Below, in pieces: positions 32,270-44,400 of a stretch of DNA of 64,000 bases. Source of the DNA: Paracentrotus lividus (Eukaryota; Echinodermata; Echinoidea; Camarodonta; Echinidae); NCBI GenBank assembly GCA_940671915.1, contig CALNVZ010002100.1:20234062-20298061 (forward strand), in the 5' to 3' direction. The stretch's first letter is position 1. Every line of letters starts with the position of its first letter. Both the position numbers and the translations under genes were made by a program. The notes under the pieces are model-generated. The model did not search any database, was not told the origin of the DNA, and was given only the letters and a program-made list of their open reading frames with translations.

Positions 32270-34840
32270 CATGGAATAGCCAACCTCTCACCCATTGTTC
32301 TCTTTCTCTTGCATTTCTCTACCCCGGTCAACCATACATGTTGTATGCTCGTTCCCGATTTCTCAGGAAAAGGGATATATTTCAAGGGTTCAGTATGGGG
32401 ACAAATTTCGAATACATTGAAATAGGGATCTTTCAGCATATTTTTCTCCCAAATATTTTTGATTAGGGCAGTTTTTCCAATCTTTCTGGAACACAAAAAA
32501 AATAAATAATAATAATAATGCAGTAATACTAGGGTCCCAAATGTGTCCAAAAGCCTGTGATAGAGGGGTCATTTTTCTGTCTTCACCTCCCAAAGACTAT
32601 TACAGTAATATTAGGGGCGTAAATTTGATGTGGCTTCCCTTCGAAAAGCCTGTGATAAGGGGAAGGGGAGGGGTTACCCCTCCCTCATTTCTCTCTCTCG
32701 CTCATCACTCTTTCTTTTGCATTGTCCAACCCCTCCCCATTTCTCCCTGAATAATATTATTGCATTTACCAGCCCCTACCCTGTTTGTCTCTGCTCCTTT
32801 TGCATGGGTCGCCCATTTACCCGATTTTCTCCTTGTTTCAAACCCCCCCCAAAAAAAAATAAAATAAGGAAATAAACAAGTATGAATCCTACGGACCGCT
32901 AGATGCAGCGGTCGAAATATATGCCTCCGCCATTGCCAGATCAGAAAAATATCACAACATTCATCTATTCATTTGCTTTATAGAATGACATTCTTGACCT
33001 TGACCTTTGACCTTGTGACCCCAAACGTAATCAGACCATATTCCCTGGTGATAGATACTACCCTTAAATTTTGAAAGTTTATATCTAATTGGTTCCCGAG
33101 ATAATCGCGATGACAAACTCAATACATGGATTTTCACATCTTGACCTTCGTGACCATTGACCTTTGACCTATATAATTCCATAATTCTAACAGATCATCG
33201 TCCTATGGCGGTACATATCTACAACCTTAGTTTGAAGCTCATACTCAAATGGTCTTGAGATATCATCGCGATAACAATCAATACATTAGAATTTCACTAT
33301 TTGACTCGCCGTGACCTTGACCTATGACCCACATACGTCAAAATCTAATCAGATCATCTTCCTATAGTGGTACAATACTATCCCCAAGTTTGAAGCTCAT
33401 ATCTCAAATGATTCTTGAGATATCGCGATAACAAACCATACATAGAATTTCACTATTTGAGCCTCCTGACCTTGACCTTTGATCTACATACTTCCAAAAT
33501 CTAATTCAGATCATCTTCCTATAGTGGTACACCTGTACATACTATCCAGAATTGAAGATCATATCTCAAATGGTTCTTGAGATACGCGATACGAACTCAA
33601 ACATAGAATTTCACTATTTTGACCTCAGGTCTTGACCTTTGACTACATACCCAAAATCTAATCAGATCATCTTCCTATGGTGGTAACATACTATCCCGCA
33701 AGTTTGAAGTTGATATCTCAAGCGGTTCTTGAGATATCGCGATAATGCGAGCAAGCGGACGTAACGGAACGGACGTACGGACGGACGTACGGACGGACGT
33801 AGCAGACGTACGACGTACGGACGGACGGACAACCCGAAACATGATAGCTCCGGCTCACCACCTCGCTGGCGGAGGCATAAAACACTGCCCTCCCATTTCT
33901 CCCGTTTCTTGGTCAACCCTCCCCAATCTTTTGCACGGGGCAAACCCCTCCATAATTTTCTATTCATTGCTCAACATCTCCCACTCTTTGCTTTTCTTGT
34001 ATGGTCACCCCCCTCTTCGATTGTCTCTTTCTCTTGCATTGGACGACTCCTATCTCTTATGTTGGTCAACCCTTCCCAATTTTCTTGTGCATTGGTCAAC
34101 CCAGGTGTTGACGCCCTCTACTTTCGTTGGCAACTCCCCTCTTAATATCACTTTCATTGGCCAACCTCCATCTCTTCAGTTTCTCTGCATTGGCTTACCC
34201 CTCCCCAATTTATCTCTTTCTCTGCTTACATTGGAAAACCTTCCCCATTTCTTCTGCATATATCGCATTTGTCAACTCCTCCCTATCTCTCTCGTTTCTC
34301 TGGCATTGATCAACCCCTCTCTCCATTTCTCTTTATTCCTCTTGTATTGGCCAACCCGTCATATTTTCTCTTCAATTCTCTTGCATTGATTGGTCTGCCC
34401 CTTCCCATTCCAAGTTTATCTTGTGCCCTACACCCTTTTCTCTCTTCTTTCTTGCAATGGTCTACCCCCTCCCCATTTCTCTTGCTTGGTTAACACCTCC
34501 CCATTTCTCTCCGTTTCTCTTGCATTGGTCTACCCCCCTTATTATCCTCCTCTTACACTGGACAACCCTCCCCATTTCTCCTTGTATATTGCATTGTCAA
34601 CCCCTCCTCTTCTCTTGCACGGCCAACCCCTCCCCATTTTTTCTGTCTCCTCTGTATGGGTAAATCCTCCCAATTCTCTGTTGTTCTTACATTCCTTCAA
34701 TTCATTTTTTAAAAAACCATTCAATATTTCACCGTTCCTCGTTCTTGTATTTTTCTGGAATGGGTCAAGGTTCCTCTCTCTCCATGTCTCTTTCACAATG
34801 GTTAGCCCTAACCTCTCGCTTTTTATTGTTCTTTCTTGCT
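32270..34840. repeat. CT-rich minisatellite (TTGCATTGGTCAACCCCTCCCCATTTCTC-type), split by a transposon
   Basis: Loose ~45-60 bp units with CAACCCCTCCCCATTTCTC and TTTCTCTTGCATTGG run from 33885 to 34840 and also from 32270 to 32830. The Helentron-like element at 32880-33880 sits between the two halves. The many overlapping + strand ORFs here (Ser/Pro/Leu/Phe only) are products of this composition, not genes. Confidence 0.8.
32880..33880 (-). mobile_element. Helentron/HINE-like element, copy 3
   Basis: It starts at TATGAATCC, then the hairpin GACCGCTAGATGCAGCGGTC and ATATATGCCTCCGCCATTGC. About five ~145 bp tandem units follow (CTTCCTATAGTGGTACA, TTGAGATATCGCGATAAC, TTGACCTTTGA). It ends in a GGACGGACGTACGG run, GACAACCCGAAAC and GGCGGAGGCATAA. 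The repeat unit is a different subfamily from copies 1 and 2. Confidence 0.76.
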
Positions 34841-37800
34841 AAATGTAATCGTAAACCATCACATCTCTCTCCTTCAAATTACGTTGCTTGGACACCATCA
34901 ATAAAAATAAGCACATTCAAGATTTTGAAAGTTGTATAATCACAACAGTACTTTTTTGTTTAATTATTGATGAACATTACAAAGAAACGAACATACATAC
35001 ATACATGTACATATATAGAGGTTGATAAATACTAATTGCCGCACAATGTAGGTTACCTAATGACGGCAAGTTTGGAGTACAAAAAATAATATACACAAAA
35101 CTATCATTTTGGCTGCAATTCATGTAGAAAAAAAGAACAAAAAAAAAAAAAAAAAAAAAAAAAGGAACAAAAGAACAAAACAAAACTAAGCAGCAGGTCT
35201 CTTCATGATTAATAAAAAATGAAAACTATACATAATGATCATATCTATGTAATTCAACTAAATAGATAATTATATTTTACAGAGTTTTTTTATAAAAAGA
35301 TGTACAAGGTAAAGATAATGTCTGTTGCACTTTGAATACAACTCTTATCTTGTAATTTCTGATGAATACTATATGGTTTCTACTTCATGCACTAGAAGAG
35401 AGATACCTTTTACTTTGTGAGCACACCAGTCGAGAAATTGCCAGTACATCTTTCCTATTTCTGTAATGTAATAAGCTGGTTCAGAAAATCTCTGGGCCAT
35501 GTTTCACAACACTGTCATAAGTATAAGTTTACTAACAAAAATATTCCATTGAAACATCTGATAATTTTATAATGTGCATTTCAATAGAATGTCAAAAAAG
35601 CTTGTACTTATGACAGATTTGTGAATGCTTGCCTGTATGTCTTTAAGAAAGTTTCAAAAATGAGAGGTGCAGACAACTACACTGCACAATATTTCTCTTC
35701 ATTAATGCTCTGGCAATATCTTATTCTCCACAATTCAAAGATAGGCAACCAAAACCCTTACTCTATTCTACTATATCAGTTCTCATACAACTTTCTACAA
35801 TTTTTTATAAAATAAGACAGTTTTATGTTCATGATATATAATTATTATTAAAAAACAAAACATGTGTTCATATGTTACAATACAAATCTCTTTTTTATCT
35901 TTAGGCCCCTAGCCATATGCATGAGGGAAAACTCTATTATATTCTTTGCTTTTTTCCCCCAAATTTGCTTTCGTCTTGGACAAAAAGTTTCAGACATTAG
36001 TTTGGCGTTGCAATTATCCCACATGATTATCTATTTTCTGTGAGATTTGGTCACTCAAAATAATGAAATGAAAATCATAGACAAAAGATCTGCGTAAAAT
36101 TTGGCTAAAACAAAACTTGGTTTTAAATATATGTACAAGTTGTTTCATCTAAGCACCTTGCGATTCTCATACATATGTTCTTTTGATTAAAAAGTAACAC
36201 AATAATAGTAATGGGACATTATAAACAAGGACCATGTTTCAGTAAATACTTCTCAACTGTCAAACACACCACTTTGTGTTGTCTTTATGCATTTAACAAG
36301 TCTAAAAACATACAAAATTCAATCAAATATCCAACTTGGTGTTGTTATCACTCGGATAACGACATGAGAAATCTTATGTACAAAGTGTGACATAGAATAG
36401 TTCATCTCTGTCAAAAACACCAAAATAACTACAAGATAAAAGGGCATGTCAAAACCAAGCAAGAAGTACTCTCAACATTCTCTAGTTCTCACCCAAATAA
36501 CAGAAAAACGAATAGGTGCAACTGTGCTACAACTCTAAGTAAAACCACAATTAGTTCTCATGCACTAATTCTTTTGTTACAATTTTATAGCATTTTATCA
36601 CACAAAAACAACCAGACTTGAAGTCCATTTTGATCATCACTATAACAAAAAGTGAGCTTTAAACTCTCTACGAGAAAAAAAGCACTGAAAAATTTTGTTT
36701 AAAAGTTTTAGATAAAAATCAAGGCTTATCAATATTTTTTATTTAGTGCTGCATCTCTCTTTTATTATTAAATATTAATACTTGTAATAGCTTTGATTGA
36801 ATTACTCATATTTTTCTCCTGAATTTGTATTAAAAAAGAGACAATTTTCCATCTTTTTGGATAAAGAAAGAGCGTAATCCCTCTTCCTGCATTTGTGTGA
36901 ATTATATAGCTTGAATACAAGCATGATAACATTCCTTCCAATCAAAACTGCAATTGTCATATGATTCATATTAATTTCACCTTGTATCACCTGTGCATAA
37001 GACTTCTAATTTAATTTTGGCATATATTAAAGCTGTAAGCCACTTTTTTCTTGCTTAAATGTCAAATACACCGATTGTCATATACCGCATAGTGCTTCTT
37101 TACTTTTGTCAATTACTATTTGATTTATTTCCACATGCTTTATTTCCTTGAATATATTAGTTGATGAGAACACTTCTCAAAGACGAATGTTTAAAATGTT
37201 TCTGACAATTGAACAGAACTGTTTCAACTGCCCTGAATTCCTGGTTGAATATTTGAACAGAAATGATTTACACCTGACAGCAGAGCTCTTGAGTTTGACA
37301 GTATTTTTAGCTCATAATCCTAACATACAACTGTTCCGACTATCAGATAAGTACACGTCATTCCTTAGTACTTCTATACGAAAAGCATACAATGACGTCA
37401 TGCGCAGTCAAAAGATTTTAGTACTGGAACTCTACTCGTACTAGGTTTGCTGGCGAGACTTGCAAAATACTACAGAGTACTGTTGACATTTTGGACTAGG
37501 ACTTGGCTTGCAAGACCATGAAAAGCATAACAATATTTTGAAGAGCTCATGCAGAGGAACTTAGATATATGAACGATATGGCTATATAACAGCTGTCTCT
37601 ATACTAAATGATGATGTTGGATAGTTCATACATGTACATATCATATATTCAATGCCTACTATGTACAATATTCATTATGTTCTCACTATGACGACAACAC
37701 ACAGCATTCAGTTGTCTTTGATAATCTTTAAACCTGAAACATGAAAAAAAAAAAAAAAAAAAATTGTATAATAAAAAATACCTGAACAAGGACACCTGAT

Positions 37801-39066
37801 TGGATGTGTTAACTCCAGTTGATGCCCCAAATAAAAAATAGAGATTAAAAAAAATTATGTTTAAAAATGACCAAAATGATATCAAAACTGAAAGGACTAT
37901 TCCATCCCATTTGCATACATAAAATGATGCAGGAATGAGTTGTGCATCATACTAGTACAATCAAAACTTTGCCTCAGCAAACTTTTATTTTCTGATCCTC
38001 ATGCTCAGAAAATAAAGCTACCAAGAGACTAGGCATGCCTTTAATGCTTCCTCACATACCAGACTATCATCAAGTCACAGCTAGAGAAGAGACAAAATAT
38101 AATATATAATGACTTTACATCAATTATTCATAAATACATACTGCATAGTGTACAAAATAAGAAGATGAAGAATTTAGTTGATTGATTTATGCAAAAACAA
38201 TGCTTATTATCCATGGGCTTGATTAGTAATGAAAGAACTAAAGGTATCAGAAGTAAACATGAATAGCATGTAGACAGCATTGTTCCATCACATCCACAAG
38301 TCCAATTGTATGTATTCTATCACATCTCCTGTACATGTAGGTATATACATATCAAAAACATATCAGAAATATTGCAAAATGACATGTAAAAGCTAGTTCA
38401 ATGCAGAAAAACCAAAGCTTGTATGTGTGTTTTTGTCTTTCTCACAAGCAAGGTTTATAGGAATCTGCATTATTTTATGACTGAATACAACATCTTTATT
38501 TCATGTCAGATTGCTGGAAGAAAAGTTCACAGCTTTATAGAGAGATTTGTTTATGACTCCGACCATGTAGTAAAGTCTGCCCCTTAGCAATGAAAGCAAG
38601 CATGATTATTAACATCATGGTGACTCGTCACCCAATATTTATCAAGCTTCCATGTTTTTAGCACAATCGTATAGAAGGAACACATCAATTAAATCATTAA
38701 ATAAACAAGTTAAATACAAACTCAATTTAGTACACATGTCTCAAGGGATCTTTGATTTCTATACACATGGCTTGAGAAGCCCTAGCTAGGCCTTACAGAT
38801 CTGTCCGTTTTAGAGTTTTACAGATTAATATAACGATTCATAATCTTTGACTGATGCAAACCGTTCAGTCTGTAGGTCATGTAATGTCTGTACAAAACTA
38901 GAGAAAGGATATCTTTCTAAACTCGTTATGTTTTTTTATCTACATGCATTCTTCAGACTGCACGGAGAGACTGACGATATCATGGTACATCATCAAGGCA
39001 TTGGTTGGATAGAACGTGGTACCAGGATCCCAATAGGATCATCGGACTGACAGCATGTATGCAGGG
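34841..39066 (-). other. Probable long DAG1 3' UTR and downstream DNA
   Basis: About 4.2 kb of AT-rich sequence following the DAG1 stop, with no exon I recognise. A minus-strand ATTAAA at 34959-34964 could end the transcript, which would give a 3' UTR of roughly 4.1 kb. The + strand 98-codon ORF at 37148-37444 has no recognisable domain. Confidence 0.4.
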
Positions 39067-41432
39067 TTACGGGGGAACGTAGGCAGGAGGTGACTGAAAT
39101 GCGTCGTGCTTGGGGCATTGTGATTCCTACTTTCAGGTGGAGATGGTGTTAATGGTGGTGGAGGCTGGTAAGGAGGGAACCCCCAAGATCCACCATGGGC
39201 ATTGATGGCTTATTGGCATCATCCGCTGATCTGTGTTCACTCATCAGAGGTTGTCTTGTCCCATCTTCTGCAGAGTACTCTGGTGGGGGTAAAGGTGGTT
39301 TCTCATTCTTCATGATCAGCGGCGTTGATGAGGGGTGCTTGTCCGCCATCCAGTTCTTCCGTGAATATAATGGGGATTCCTTTATTATAAACGTGTTCTG
39401 GTCCTCGTCCGACAGCTTCCCTTTCGGTTCCTTCGGTAGAGTATAAACACCACAATACCGGCTAAGATGATGATGAATGCTACTATAACACCAGGAGGAC
39501 GTTCGTAATCCATGCATCATTAGATTTAGTATTGCCATCTACAGGAGGTGGGAAGGCCTTGGTAGCGTGCGTAGTAGGAGCTGGAGTGGTTGCATCACAA
39601 GTGCCTTGAGGAGCTGCCTCAACACCAGATATTGTGTAATTAGGAGCAAAAGCATCAATCAGGGCTTGAGTCGGCCTGCCATCGCTGTCACAGCTTCTTC
39701 ATTAGTTCTTCGATCACTCAAGTGGACAGGAATCCTTTGGAATGGTATTATTGGTGAAAGAGAGAATGACAGAACCTCTTCTTATTCCGGTTATTGTTAG
39801 GGCACTGGCATCAGAGTCGCCAAAGACACTGGCTATTCTATTCAGGATATCAAGCTGCAGCTCAGGATTGTTGATAAATTCATCAAAGTCAATGTTGAGG
39901 GTAGCTCCCATGGCAACTGGAGGGGGTTCTTCCTGGACTGAGTTGGAATCCAAGACATGAACTTCAAAGGCTTCCCTCACTTCAATACCTTGTTTATCCT
40001 GGGCTACCAACACATAGGTCTCGACGTCTAAAACTTTATCGGTGTAAGCAAATATGGTCTGCTTCTGCCTGTCAAACTTGAGCCAGAAATCGCTGTCCAG
40101 GAGTACACCATCAGCATCTAAGAGCACCAGTGATAGTTGACGTGTGTTACCATCTTCAGGATCCATGTAGGCATCTGGAGGGATCACAAATACCAAAGGA
40201 ACATTCACAATGACATCTATTCTCTCAATAGGGTTGACAATCTCAGGTCCTTTGTTGACGTACGGCATTGTTGGTTCTGGAACCATTGGTGTGGTGGCGG
40301 ATGGAGTTGTGACAGGCTCCGTTGGAGTAGGCATGATGACAACTGATGTAGGTTGCATGATATCAACATCAGTACTCGAGGCAGGAGCTGATGTCATTGT
40401 AGGCATAATTGAGAGGCCTTCTGTGGATGTCATCGAAGGAACCGGTGGACTAAACGTGCGAGTAGGTGCTTCGGAAGCTGAGACAGTTTGCGTTGTCTCA
40501 GCTGGCGTTGGTGTGGGAGTTATAACTGGGGTCTTGTAGAAAGATGTCTTTGATGCCTTGACTGTAGGGGACACAGATACCTTTTCTGTTTTGGATTGAC
40601 TTTCTTTGACAGTCATGGTCATGGTGTCTTGGGTCCCTGCGGTTCTTATCATACTGCTGAGAACCGGTGAGCTCTCTGAAGGAACTATGTGAGTAGAAGG
40701 GGTATAAGTGGTAAGAACTTCTGTAGGCTTTGGTGCACCAGTTGGGAGGGGTGTAGGAAGAACAGTTCCCATCAGGGGGGCTTGTCTCCTTGCTCTTATC
40801 TTGACAATAGGAGTATTGCTACTGACGTACCAGCCCTTGATGTCATACCTCAATTTCTCAGCCATAGAACCATCCTTTGAAGCTCCTTCTAAGATGGTTA
40901 CAACTGGAAGCTGGTCAATGTTCCGCCCACAACCTACAACCCAACTGAGCGACAACCCTTCATGTTTGGCGATGGCAACATTCCCGCTGCCTGCAGCCAG
41001 GGCCTGGTAACCCTTGATCTCATCCTTCTCTGGGAGAAGCTTGAAGGCGGTCATGGGTATTCTGGAATACTTGGACATCTTTGATACCATACGGATTCTC
41101 TCTTGCGGTGTTAACAATGACCAATCGGCATCTAGGATGATAGTTGCTCGAACGGCCGGCTTCTCTGGAGGACAAACGACGACCCCGTCTTTGTGTTTGG
41201 ATGTAGATTCATCTGTGCTTTTGGTGTGTGGTGTGTCTTGAGGGAGTACATTGATACTGAAGACATCTTTAGTGTTGGAGCTATCCTTAGTGAGGTTGGA
41301 TACCTTCCCTAGCGCAGTAACTGAGATGTAGTACTGGTGTAGGTCCTCCTTTCCTGGGATTCCCTGAAGAGTGTTTGTCTTGTTGCAGAAATAAAGCCAT
41401 GATGGAAGCGACTGAGCTCCAACTTCTCCTAA
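39067..41432 (-). CDS. DAG1: DAG1 exon 2: most of alpha- and all of beta-dystroglycan
   Basis: The first 1.7 kb (to 39717) is one clean frame through TNNTIPKDSCPLE. After that the beta-chain continues in alternating frames: SDRRTNEEAVTAMAG, PTQALIDAFAPNYT and PQGTCDATTP, then DYERPPGVIVAF (TM), KGKLSDEDQNTF and EKPPLPPPEY, then FPPYQPPPPLTPSPP and THFQSPPAYVPP with stop TAA at 39067-39069. Frame changes fall near 39716, 39676, 39510, 39421, 39209 and 39098. Five of the six are explained by one missing base each. Both proline motifs (PPPEY, PPxY) survive in sequence. Confidence 0.92.
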
Positions 41433-44400
41433 CTGAAACGACAAGAAATAAAAAGAGAAAAAGAATAATGAGAAGGAGTGTTCAATTCATTTCAAAACTA
41501 AAAACAAGTTTTAAAATGTCAAGTCAAAACACAAAAAATGATGTGCAGGATAGAATTATTTCTTTAAAACCATAATTTTTCCAACATATTAAACAGAGAA
41601 TTATGGCTCTATCTAATCCTAACCAAAATACAGTCCTGTCAAAAAAAAATATCTTGAGATATCTCCAACTTGACTACAATCAGAAGTCGTATGCTGCCCT
41701 CTCGAGTCCAATCACCGTCCAATCCCTAACAGCTCCATTTGCCAGACCGAGGATGCATGTAGGCCCTATCATTGTATTTCTATAATATCAGATATAAACA
41801 CCATAATCACTATACAGTAGCTCAATAAGGACAGGGATTTGTCCTAGGATCATATATGTGTATGGTGTCAACTAACTTTTTGCCTCAAAGATCATTGCAT
41901 CTTCTACAGTATGCAAGAAAGCAAAACGTACTAGGATTCTGATCAAGCCACAAATATTTAGGGAGAATGATCAAACTAAAGAGAGAGAAACAATAAAAAC
42001 AGAAAGATAGGGCAATAGTGAAGGGAAGATAGATAGCAGAAAGAATGGAAAGAGGGGGAACTGTAAAGAACTTGAAATGGAGAGCAAGAGAGCTACTCAT
42101 TACCAAAAAATAAAATGTGAGAAAGAATGAAAAAGAAAGGAAAAGAAAGGAAAAGAAAATCTCCTTTGAGAGAGAACACAGGTGGAATTCATAAAGTCCA
42201 CCAGCAGCTCCCTGTGAGGTCACGTCAGGGTCACTCAGTTTAGGGTTTAGACAGACGTGATTCATTGGTGCAGAATGCAAAACTCCTCAAAACGTCACAT
42301 TCCTCTAGAAACACAAGCTGGTCTAGTTTGAGAATACTGTTGAAAGCCTTTTTACATTACACAGTTACAACAAATTTTACGATAAATAAGTAGGCCTATG
42401 GGCCTCTATATATTTTGAAAAAGTGTACAGCATTGTACTTCCATCATCTATTTTCTTTTAGAAAACATCAGAACCATTTTTTTTTTCAAGGAATTCCTCA
42501 AGTCAAGGGGGAATAAATAAATTTGATTTCCGACATACAACACCCTAAAGAGGACCTAATTGAACTGTTATCAATTATCTGGTTATCATGCTCATTTATC
42601 ACATACATGTACAGGCAAAGTAGGTAAAATTCAAAAGGAATAGACAGTAGAAACAAACATTTTTGAGAATCAGTTGTTGACATGCAGGGGCATGCACAGA
42701 CACCTTTGTGGAATGGGAAAGAGGGGGAGGGGTGAAGTACTGAGACATTCAACTAAATTTAGACACAGCCTATAGGCCTAGGCATGAAAATGACAGATAG
42801 AAATTCAATAACAGACAATTTTTAAAAGCTTGATGCCACATTATAAAGCTTCAGATACTTCCAACACATGAGTTCTGAAATAATTTCTCATGCTATTTTC
42901 TACAAAGTCTCTCAAGGAAATTCTCAGAGCACAACAGTCCTCAAGATAGGAACATTGGGTATCCATGATCTCAGAACACATGAAGTAAAGGAAGGCGATG
43001 GTGCTTCCATAATCGCTGTGCAGAAAGTAAAAGCTGATTATTTCATTTACCAACCACAGCCTGCCTACTGCCTGAAGGGAAAAGATTTAGTATATAGAAG
43101 ACTGGATTTGATTGGATCAGGTATCATATTTGGTCGTACCTTAGAAGAAATGTTTACCGTGTTCCTTGAACTCTCAAGTAAATGTCATACTTGAGATTTA
43201 AAGCGGGCAATGTTGAGCTGACCTGGAGCAAAACTTTCCCCCAAAATAATTCTGTGATTTGTCTAATGTTATAATGTAACAAATAAAATGAAATAAAACT
43301 AAATAAAATAAAATACATAGCATGGTCTCCATTCAAGAATTAAAATAATTACATTGTTTAATAGCAATGATGAGAAGAAATTCAAATCAGGGTTAGAGCA
43401 TGGTTAAAGTCTACCGACAGGAAAAAAAAAAATCTTTTATAAGATCTAAATATTCTCACGATATTAACATAAAAATTTTCCAAGGTTAAAAAGATTGGAT
43501 TGACAAACAGTCTCATGATCAGGGCAGACTTTCTACTTTTTCATTTCATTACATTTCAGGGGCCCAACATACAGATGCATCCATGTTCTGCCACAAACAA
43601 TGGCCGCTATTGGAGACGGATATTTGTCTGCAATCTGGTAGTTGCGTTACGCTTCCGCAGGGATGACAACCACTTTGTCAACACCCAACGACCCTCAAGC
43701 AAATTAAATTGCGTATTCCGAACAACCCCCCCCCTCCATGACTTGTTAGTGAAAAGTGACAAGATAGCGACTACGACAAGTAAACTAACACGTGTCGTTA
43801 CAAGATATTCTATTTGCAACAAAATCACTCCTTGTTTGTCAGTATTTAACCAATATCCGCATCTGTGAAGACCATTATTATGCTGGATACCCATACTCCA
43901 TAAATCTGGACTTTTGATTCCGTCAATTTGCTCTGAACTTTGTGACTTTTTATCCACATGTGTGGCACATCTGGGACAAATTTTTATACAGATTTGTTCT
44001 TTCCCATGTTCATGTTTTGCAGTTGGTCTCCAGAGAAAGACGTTCTCAGTGTAATTACAAAGAATGCCATTATTTCAAAAACACCCAAATTACTCAAAAT
44101 CATGGAGGCTAAATCATGACACTTACGGGCCTCACTCGAAGTGATATTGGGTAGGAATGCATTTGTTTTCTAGATAAATGCATTAAATTGTATTATATAC
44201 TAAAGCCTATAACAATGTTTTAACACCCTGTCCCCTCAAAAAACTAATAGAATTGACATATAACCAGGGAATTCACAATATCCATGATGTTACTCACAAT
44301 GCTAAAACTAAAGAAGTAGCCTATTTTTTATTTTCATATCAGAAACTTGAAACTATTACAGATGAATTTGTTCCTTAAACATGTCCCCAATCTATATCTC

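Noticed and set aside
33745..34842. Several overlapping + strand ORFs up to 214 codons, rich in Ser, Pro, Leu and Phe
   Set aside because: They are translations of the CT-rich minisatellite and the end of a transposon; the same low-complexity pattern is open in all three frames.
37148..37444. 98-codon + strand ORF downstream of DAG1
   Set aside because: No recognisable domain, no splice context, base composition like the surrounding DNA.
43500..43957. Overlapping ORFs on both strands (122 and 116 codons)
   Set aside because: Neither has a domain I know; overlapping opposite frames suggest chance or a decayed repeat.
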